Shown: positions 59,190 through 64,000 of the stretch, piece by piece
How positions within the stretch are numbered: the stretch's first letter is position 1
Layout: each line of letters starts with the position of its first letter
Source of the DNA: Castellaniella ginsengisoli
GTDB taxonomy: Bacteria > Pseudomonadota > Gammaproteobacteria > Burkholderiales > Burkholderiaceae_B
Assembly (NCBI RefSeq): GCF_039523235.1
Contig: NZ_BAAAEX010000011.1
Length of the DNA stretch: 64,000 bases
Strand: one strand, 5' to 3'
The notes under the pieces: generated by a model
Told to the model about the DNA's origin: nothing
Databases searched by the model: none
What the model saw: the letters and a program-made list of their open reading frames with translations, nothing else
Translations under genes and position numbers: made by a program

Positions 59190-60068
59190 ATGATGAAACC
59201 CGTTGCTCCCGATGCCGGCCCGTCCGGCGCCCTGCCGGCTTGCGAGGCCGATGCCTGTCCGGTGCCGCCGCAGGCTCCGCCGCGCGTGCGCCTGATCGCC
59301 ATCGGCGATGAGATCCTGTCGGGCCGCCGCCAGGACAAGCATTTTTCCAAATTGATCGAACTGCTGCAGGCGCGCGGGCTACGGCTGCATGCGGCCGAGT
59401 TCATTTCCGACGACGAGGACGAGATTGCCGAGTGCCTGCGCCGCAGCTTCGCCACGCCGGATCTCGTGTTCTGTTGCGGCGGCATCGGCGCCACGCCCGA
59501 CGACCGCACGCGCCAGGCCGCCGCCCGCGCCTTGGGGGTGCCGCTGGTCCTGCACCCCGACGCCGCCCGCCTGATCGGCGAGCGCTGCGCCGAGATGGCC
59601 GCCAAGGGTCAGGGCAGCGCCGACATGACGACCCCTGAGAACCGGCAGCGGCTGCTCATGGGGGTGTTTCCCGCCGGGGCGGAAATCATCCCGAACAGCT
59701 ACAACAAGATTCCCGGGTTTTTCATTCGCGACCACAGTTTCATGCCCGGGTTTCCCGTGATGGCCCATGCCATGATGGCCTGGACGCTGGATACGCGGTA
59801 CGCCCGCTGGCATCATCTCGAATCGCGGGTCGAGCATTCCTTTCTGGTGTTCAACCTGCCTGAATCGCGCATCACCCCCGCGCTGGAATCGCTTGAGCGG
59901 CGTTGGGCCGGCATCCGTGCTTTCAGCCTGCCCAACGTCGGCGATTCGGGCGGCCATCCGCACATCGAACTGGGCGTCAAGGGCGCTCCCGAAGCCGCCG
60001 CCGAGGCGCTGGCCTGGCTGCGGTCAGAGGTGCTGGCGCTGGGCGGCCGGCTCGAACCGCCGGTCTGA
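59190..60068 (+). CDS. Competence/damage-inducible CinA-like molybdopterin-binding-fold protein
   Basis: 292 residues. After a Pro/Ala-rich leader (about 1-32) the MoCF-binding fold starts: RVRLIAIGDEILSGRRQDKHFSKLIELLQARG, followed by LVFCCGGIGATPDDRTRQAAARALGVPL. This is the N-terminal domain of CinA, but no CinA C-terminal deamidase domain follows. The TTGGTG of MogA is CGGIGA here. Not a Moco enzyme by context: the mod/mogA cluster is 50 kb away. Cotranscribed with the EI24 gene. Confidence 0.85.
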   Translation: MMKPVAPDAGPSGALPACEADACPVPPQAPPRVRLIAIGDEILSGRRQDKHFSKLIELLQARGLRLHAAEFISDDEDEIAECLRRSFATPDLVFCCGGIGATPDDRTRQAAARALGVPLVLHPDAARLIGERCAEMAAKGQGSADMTTPENRQRLLMGVFPAGAEIIPNSYNKIPGFFIRDHSFMPGFPVMAHAMMAWTLDTRYARWHHLESRVEHSFLVFNLPESRITPALESLERRWAGIRAFSLPNVGDSGGHPHIELGVKGAPEAAAEALAWLRSEVLALGGRLEPPV

Positions 60069-60154
60069 CGGCGGTTGCCCGGCATCGGATCGCCCCAACC
60101 CCGGCGGTGCGCCGGGGGATGGCCGTCCGGCCTGCGCCCGCGGCCAGAAAATCC

Positions 60155-60183
60155 TTGCCATCTGATGTATTTTTTCATAATAT
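60155..60183 (+). promoter_or_regulatory. Sigma70 promoter of the iclR-type gene
   Basis: -35 TTGCCA (60155-60160), 17-base spacer, -10 TAATAT (60178-60183). The spacer and -10 lie within an operator palindrome at 60169-60191. Confidence 0.7.
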
Positions 60184-60191
60184 GGAAAAAT
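60169..60191. promoter_or_regulatory. IclR-type operator palindrome over the iclR promoter
   Basis: ATTTTTTCATA-A-TATGGAAAAAT, an odd-centred 23-base palindrome with one mismatch. TGGAAA/TTTCCA-like half-sites are typical of IclR-family regulators. Its position over the -10 suggests autorepression. Confidence 0.65.
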
Positions 60192-60215
60192 GGCGCATTG
60201 CAACAAAGCGGATCC

Positions 60216-61046
60216 ATGGCACGTCTTTCCCCTTCTTCAGTTTCTTCCTCTCATAGTGTCTCCTCCCTGGCCAACGCCACGGGCGATCATGGCGCGGTGA
60301 CGATCCAGGTCCTGGACCGCGCCATGCGCATTCTGGACGTCCTGGCCGGGCAGCGCGATCCAGTGACGCTGAAAGAGCTGTCCGCGGCCACGGGGCTGCA
60401 TGCCTCGACGGCGCACCGCATTCTGGCCGACCTGACCGTGGGCCGCTACGTCGAACGCGTGGACAGCGGCCTGTACCGTCTGGGCATGCGCCTGCTGGAA
60501 CTCGGCTCGCTGGTCAAAGGACGGCTGGATGTGCGCACGGCGGCCATCGGTCCGATGCGTGAACTGCATCGCCAGACCGGACAGACCGTCAATTTGTCGC
60601 TCGTCCAGGGCGATGAGATCGTCTACATCGAGCGTGCCTGGAGCGAGCGTTCCGGCATGCAGGTGGTGCGCGCCATCGGCGGGCGGGCGCCTTTGCACCT
60701 GACCTCCACCGGCAAGCTGTTCCTGTCCGTATGGGATGCCCGCAGCGTGCGCAGCTACGCCATGCGCACAGGGCTGGCCGGTACCACGCGCAACAGCATC
60801 ACCCAGGTCGAGCAACTGGAACGCGAGCTCGCCCTGGTGCGCCGCCACGGCTATTCGCGCGACAACGAAGAACTCGAGCTGGGCGTGCGCTGCATTGCGG
60901 CCGGCGTCCATGACGATACCGGGGCGCTGCTGGCCGGGTTGTCCCTGTCGGCCCCCGCCGAGCGCATGCGCGACGACTGGATCCCCCTGCTGATGAGCAC
61001 CAGCGCCCGCATTTCCGAAGCCCTGGGCTACGAAGCGCAGCACTGA
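60216..61046 (+). CDS. IclR-family transcriptional regulator
   Basis: 276 residues. An N-terminal Ser-rich stretch (1-22) is followed by the winged helix (about 28-90; VLDRAMRILDVLAGQRDPVTLKELSAATGLHASTAHRILADL) and the IclR effector domain (about 105-270; NLSLVQGDEIVYIERA, LHLTSTGKLFLSVW, GYSRDNEELELGVRCIAAGVHDD). The effector is unknown. ATG 60216 is preferred; an upstream ATG at 60162 would lie inside the promoter. The downstream neighbour is a phasin, raising a link to PHA metabolism. Confidence 0.9.
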   Translation: MARLSPSSVSSSHSVSSLANATGDHGAVTIQVLDRAMRILDVLAGQRDPVTLKELSAATGLHASTAHRILADLTVGRYVERVDSGLYRLGMRLLELGSLVKGRLDVRTAAIGPMRELHRQTGQTVNLSLVQGDEIVYIERAWSERSGMQVVRAIGGRAPLHLTSTGKLFLSVWDARSVRSYAMRTGLAGTTRNSITQVEQLERELALVRRHGYSRDNEELELGVRCIAAGVHDDTGALLAGLSLSAPAERMRDDWIPLLMSTSARISEALGYEAQH

Positions 61047-61090
61047 GCCCGGCATCGCCTCGTCCCTGTGCCTGCCATGGCATGAAATTA

Positions 61091-61111
61091 TTTTGTTGCG
61101 ACGCAACAAAA
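61091..61111. promoter_or_regulatory. Perfect 21-base palindrome upstream of the phasin promoter
   Basis: TTTTGTTGCG-A-CGCAACAAAA, ending five bases before the -35. Related half-sites GCATTGCAACAAAG (60195-60208, iclR leader) and GCATTGCAGCAAAATGG (61153-61169, just after the phasin start site) share TTGCArCAAA. Candidate binders are PhaR, known to control phasins through TGC/GCA-rich sites, or the adjacent IclR protein. Confidence 0.75.
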
Positions 61112-61115
61112 TGGA

Positions 61116-61143
61116 TTGACATCCTTTTCCGTTCCTATACAAT
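61116..61143 (+). promoter_or_regulatory. Strong sigma70 promoter of the phasin gene
   Basis: Consensus -35 TTGACA (61116-61121) and -10 TACAAT (61138-61143) with a 16-base spacer. The most consensus-like promoter in the window, as expected for an abundant granule protein. Confidence 0.85.
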
Positions 61144-61236
61144 TTGATTTGTGCATTGCAGCAAAATGGCTGCGATCGAGAAGGTGCCGGGCATCGTGCC
61201 TCTGAGGAAACCTTCTGCCATTGACAAGGAGTCATC

Positions 61237-61809
61237 ATGAGCGCGAATCAACAATCCCTGCTGGCCTCTCAAAAGGCCGTCATCGACAACCTGCTGGCCG
61301 TCCAAGGCACGTTCTTCAGCGGTTTCGAAAAACTGGTCGACCTGAACCTGAAGACCGCCAAGGCCGCCCTGGAAGAGGCTGCCCAGAAATCCCAGGAAGC
61401 CGTCGAACTGAAGGATGCCCAGGAACTGCTGGCCTTCACCTCCGCCCTGGTCCGTCCGGAACAGGCCGTGGCCTACGGCAAGGACGTCTATGAAATCCTG
61501 GCCGACGTTCAAGGCGATCTGAGCAAGCTGGCTGAAACCCAACTGGCCCAAGGCCAGAAGCAAGTGTCCGACGTGGTCGAGCAGTTCGCCCGCAACGCCC
61601 CCACCGGTTCCGAAGGCGCCGTGGCGCTGCTGAAGTCCTCGCTGGCCACCGCGACCAACGCCTACGAGTCCGCCTCCAAGGCGGCCCGCCAGGCCGCCAG
61701 CGCCGCCGAATCGAACTTCGCCGCCGCCACCAATGCCACGCTGAAGGCCGCCGCCGACGCCGGCAAGGCTGCCAAGTCCGGTTCGCGTTCGCGCCGCGCC
61801 GCCAACTGA
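61237..61809 (+). CDS. phaP: Phasin (polyhydroxyalkanoate granule-associated protein)
   Basis: 190 residues, Ala-rich, low in Trp/Cys, almost wholly amphipathic helix: phasin_2-type (LLASQKAVIDNLLAVQGTFFSGFEKLVDLNLKTAKAALEEA). The C-terminal 50 residues (ASKAARQAASAAESNFAAATNATLKAAADAGKAAK) are Ala/Lys-rich and end in a basic tail (SGSRSRRAAN). It coats PHA granules. A strong promoter with an operator and a strong terminator flank it. Codon use is close to optimal, fitting high expression. AAGGAG precedes the ATG. Confidence 0.93.
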   Translation: MSANQQSLLASQKAVIDNLLAVQGTFFSGFEKLVDLNLKTAKAALEEAAQKSQEAVELKDAQELLAFTSALVRPEQAVAYGKDVYEILADVQGDLSKLAETQLAQGQKQVSDVVEQFARNAPTGSEGAVALLKSSLATATNAYESASKAARQAASAAESNFAAATNATLKAAADAGKAAKSGSRSRRAAN

Positions 61810-62022
61810 CCGGCGCAAGCCGGGCGGCCGGTTCCGTAGCCGGTTGCGCCAGGCTCGATCCGGGCAGGGGCAAAGCCTGCCGGGTCATCCGACCCCGGGA
61901 CGCAAGTCCCGGGGTCGTCTTTTTTCCCCGTATACTCGCCCACAGGCGGCCGTCCGGCCGTCCGCTCCGCCGGTATCGCTTTGCAGCGGACGCGTCAGTC
62001 GATCACTCCCTGTCGAGGACTC
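61810..62022. other. Intergenic region, phasin / RND adaptor
   Basis: 213 bases holding the phasin terminator at 61891-61925, preceded by a small GGCAGG/CCTGCC hairpin. A CGAGGA site lies before the adaptor ATG. No clear promoter for the efflux operon was found here. Confidence 0.4.
61891..61925 (+). terminator. Intrinsic terminator of the phasin gene
   Basis: An 11-bp perfect stem, GACCCCGGGAC (61891-61901) with GTCCCGGGGTC (61906-61916), GCAA tetraloop, then GTC and six T. Confidence 0.92.
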
Positions 62023-63237
62023 ATGGCGATTTTCTCCGTGCGCCGTTCTTTTCTGTGGTGGAGCCTGGCCGCTTTGCTGGCTCTGGGCGCGTGGTTCTGG
62101 TGGGCCAGCCGGACGACGGCGGGGGCGACCGGCAATGCCGCGCCCGCGCCGGTCCAGGTGCGAACGGCCCTCGTGGAGGCTCGCGACATGCCCATCCGCC
62201 TCCAGGGGCTGGGCACGGTCCAGGCCTGGGCCAGCGTCACGGTGCGCGCGCGCATCGACGGCCGGCTGGAGTCGGTCGGTTTCCGTGAAGGCGATGTGGT
62301 CCGCCAAGGGCAGTTGATCGCCCAGCTCGACGATCGCGCACAAAAGGCCCAGTTGGCCCAGGCCGTCGCCCAGCGGGCGCGGGACCAGGCGCAACTGGAC
62401 AATGCGCGCGAGGATCTGGCGCGCTACGTCGAACTGGCCCGCCATGGCGCCATCGACCGCAAGGCGCTCGATACCCAGCGCGCCCAGGTCGCCGTGCTGC
62501 AGGCCACGATCCAGTCGGACGAGGCGCAGATCCAGGCGGCGCGCGTTCAATTGGACTACACCCGCATCACGGCCCCGCTGGCGGGGCGCACCGGAGCCCT
62601 GCGGGTGGATCCCGGAAACCTGGTGCGCGCGAACGACGCCGAAGGCCTGGTGCTCATCAATCAGATCGATCCGATTGCCGTCAGCTTTACCGTGCCGGAT
62701 ACGGCGTTCGCCGACGTGCAGGCCGCCGTCCGTGCGGCGGCCGGCCGGGCCGCGCCGGATCGGGCCGAGGCCCTGGCCGTGGAGGTCTACGACCGCAGTC
62801 GGGCCGCGCTGCTGGGCCGGGGCGCGCTGGTGCTGGTGGACAATCACATCGATGCCGCCAGCGGCACGCTGCGCCTGAAGGCCCGGCTGGATAATGCCGG
62901 CCAGGCCTTGTGGCCGGGGCAGACAGTGGATGTGCGATTGATCCTGGGCGACCGGCCCGGCGCCCTGGTGGTGCCGGAATCCGCTGTACAGCGCGGCGCT
63001 CAGGGCCTGTTCGTCTATGTGGTGCAGCCCGATGGCCGGGTGCGCCTGCAGACGGTGCGCACGACCGTGGCGCAGGACGGCCTGGCCGTGGTGGCCGAGG
63101 GCCTGTCGGCAGGCCAGCGTGTGGTGATCGACGGCCAGTACAAGCTGAGGCCCGGCCTTGAGGTGGCCGAGGCCGGAACCGGGGCGGCGGGGCAGGGCGT
63201 ACAGGCGGGCGCCGAGGCGCCGGGGAACGCCTCGTGA
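62023..63237 (+). CDS. RND efflux periplasmic adaptor (MdtA-like)
   Basis: 404 residues. A single N-terminal anchor (about 9-28) is followed by the barrel-sandwich lipoyl half-motif VRARIDGRLESVGFREGDVVRQGQLIAQLDD, a long alpha-hairpin (about 110-180) and the second half-motif LDYTRITAPLAGRTGALRVDPGNLVRAND. GQTVDVRLILGDRPGALVVPESAVQRGAQGLFVYVV marks the membrane-proximal part of MdtA-type adaptors. It links the inner-membrane pump to an outer-membrane channel. It overlaps the pump gene by GTGA. Confidence 0.92.
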   Translation: MAIFSVRRSFLWWSLAALLALGAWFWWASRTTAGATGNAAPAPVQVRTALVEARDMPIRLQGLGTVQAWASVTVRARIDGRLESVGFREGDVVRQGQLIAQLDDRAQKAQLAQAVAQRARDQAQLDNAREDLARYVELARHGAIDRKALDTQRAQVAVLQATIQSDEAQIQAARVQLDYTRITAPLAGRTGALRVDPGNLVRANDAEGLVLINQIDPIAVSFTVPDTAFADVQAAVRAAAGRAAPDRAEALAVEVYDRSRAALLGRGALVLVDNHIDAASGTLRLKARLDNAGQALWPGQTVDVRLILGDRPGALVVPESAVQRGAQGLFVYVVQPDGRVRLQTVRTTVAQDGLAVVAEGLSAGQRVVIDGQYKLRPGLEVAEAGTGAAGQGVQAGAEAPGNAS

Positions 63238-64000
63238 ATCTTTCCGAACCGTTCATCCGCCGTCCCATCGGGACGTCGCTGCTGGCGATGGCCCTGTTTC
63301 TGCTGGGCCTGGCGGTGTTCCCGCTGCTGCCGGTGGCGCCGTTGCCCCAGGTGGATTTTCCCACCATCCAGGTCACGGCCAAACTGCCCGGCGGCAATCC
63401 GGAAACCATGGCCACCAGCGTGGCCCAGCCGCTGGAACGGGAATTCTCCACCATCCCCGGCCTGGTGCAGATGAGTTCCGAAAACGCCTTGGGCTCGTCG
63501 CGCATCACCTTGCAGTTCGCGCTGGACCGCAATATCGACGGCGCCGCCCTGGACGTGCAGACCGCCATCAATGCGGCCTCGCGCCAATTGCCCTCGAATC
63601 TGCCCAGCCCGCCCACCTTCCGCAAGGTCAATCCGGCGGACTTTTCCATCCTGATCCTGTCGGTGCAGTCCGATGTGCTGCCCGTCACCGAAGTCAACGA
63701 TTTCGCCGACAACATCCTGGCCCAGCAGTTGTCGCGTATCGAGGGGGTCGGCCAGGTGAACATTTTCGGCCAGCAGAAACCGGCCATCCGCATCCAGGTC
63801 GACCCGCGGAAGATCGCCGCGCTGGGGCTGGACCTGGAATCCATCCGCGGCGTGATCGCCACCACCACGGTCAACCGGCCCAAGGGGATGATCGACGGCA
63901 GCCACCAGAGCTACACCATCTACACCAACGACCAGGTGCTGGACGCGGCGCCCTGGAACGATGTGATCGTCGCCTGGCGCAATGGCGCGCCGGTGCGGGT
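63234..64000 (+). CDS. RND efflux permease (MdtB/MdtC-like), truncated by the window edge
   Basis: The first ~255 codons are present, from GTG at 63234, which overlaps the adaptor stop. LSEPFIRRPIGTSLLAMALFLLGLAVFPLLPVAPLPQVDFPTIQVTAKLPGGNPETMATSVAQPLE is the canonical N-terminus of AcrB/MdtB-type proton-driven pumps (TM1 and porter PN1), and INAASRQLPSNLPSPPTFRKVNPAD is typical of the MdtBC branch. The protein continues beyond 64000; full length is usually about 1,030 residues. MdtABC-type systems often have a second permease gene downstream. Confidence 0.93.
   Translation, partial: MNLSEPFIRRPIGTSLLAMALFLLGLAVFPLLPVAPLPQVDFPTIQVTAKLPGGNPETMATSVAQPLEREFSTIPGLVQMSSENALGSSRITLQFALDRNIDGAALDVQTAINAASRQLPSNLPSPPTFRKVNPADFSILILSVQSDVLPVTEVNDFADNILAQQLSRIEGVGQVNIFGQQKPAIRIQVDPRKIAALGLDLESIRGVIATTTVNRPKGMIDGSHQSYTIYTNDQVLDAAPWNDVIVAWRNGAPVR

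Noticed and set aside
58356..60068. A 570-residue fusion ending in the CinA-like domain
   Set aside because: The first half is the out-of-frame reading of the EI24 gene. The real start is the ATG at 59190 or 59193.

Overview
The window is high-GC chromosomal DNA from a betaproteobacterium of the order Burkholderiales, most likely family Alcaligenaceae (the Bordetella, Achromobacter and Castellaniella neighbourhood). The evidence is the block fba-purC-purE-purK-tsaC, the series ubiH-dusB-fis-purH-ruvC-ruvA-recQ, glnS directly upstream of minCDE, a phasin gene, and a tandem-duplicated UvrA of about 1,875 residues. Genus is inference. Almost everything is housekeeping. The only mobile DNA is the 3' end of an IS3-family element at the left edge. 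There are no CRISPR arrays, prophages or rRNA genes. One tRNA, Arg(CCT), is present. No gene-free stretch exceeds 300 bases.

Layout. 1-2900: IS3-family remnant, then lapG-lapD, the protease and c-di-GMP receptor pair for surface-adhesin retention. 3000-4500: tRNA-Arg, ybaK, xerD. 4600-9300: molybdenum block with a ModE-type operator, modABC, convergent modE, an SDR-type epimerase and mogA. 9400-14100: fba, purCEK and tsaC, tightly overlapped. 14250-18430: a MaoC hydratase, then chaC-pdxH-flavin reductase-purU on the minus strand, with tcdA divergent. 18490-26010: a minus-strand operon of giant uvrA, pabB and pabC. 26200-31500: yceI, an unannotated 42-residue basic microprotein with its own strong terminator, a family 2 glycosyltransferase, an acidic-tailed orphan, ettA, an isochorismatase-family hydrolase and a glycine-zipper lipoprotein. 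31600-34600: an acyl-CoA dehydrogenase behind a perfect operator palindrome, and an AEC transporter. 34600-38500: a 54-bp direct repeat, then glnS-minCDE. 38600-42800: a divergent cytochrome bd-like pair that lacks the heme-ligand residues, followed by a ClC channel. 42800-51200: ruvB facing recQ-ruvA-ruvC-purH-fis-dusB-ubiH. 51200-58300: a CtaG-like factor, a BepA-like protease, the ilvE operon (zf-CHCC, NTF2-like, YheT hydrolase), rhlE and a thioredoxin-like protein. 58400-64000: an EI24 membrane protein, a molybdopterin-binding-fold protein, an IclR regulator, a phasin, and the start of an RND efflux operon cut by the window edge.

The most interesting points are: (1) a CydA/CydB-type pair in which the residues that bind hemes and quinol in E. 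coli CydA are replaced; (2) a four-ATPase tandem UvrA translationally coupled to p-aminobenzoate genes; (3) a +12-charge microprotein at 26876-27004; (4) several clean operator palindromes overlapping or abutting promoters (ModE type, PsrA/FadR type, IclR type, and one at the phasin promoter); (5) G8 homopolymers in linker regions of tcdA, pabC and minC. All functional calls come from reading motifs by eye; no database search was run.
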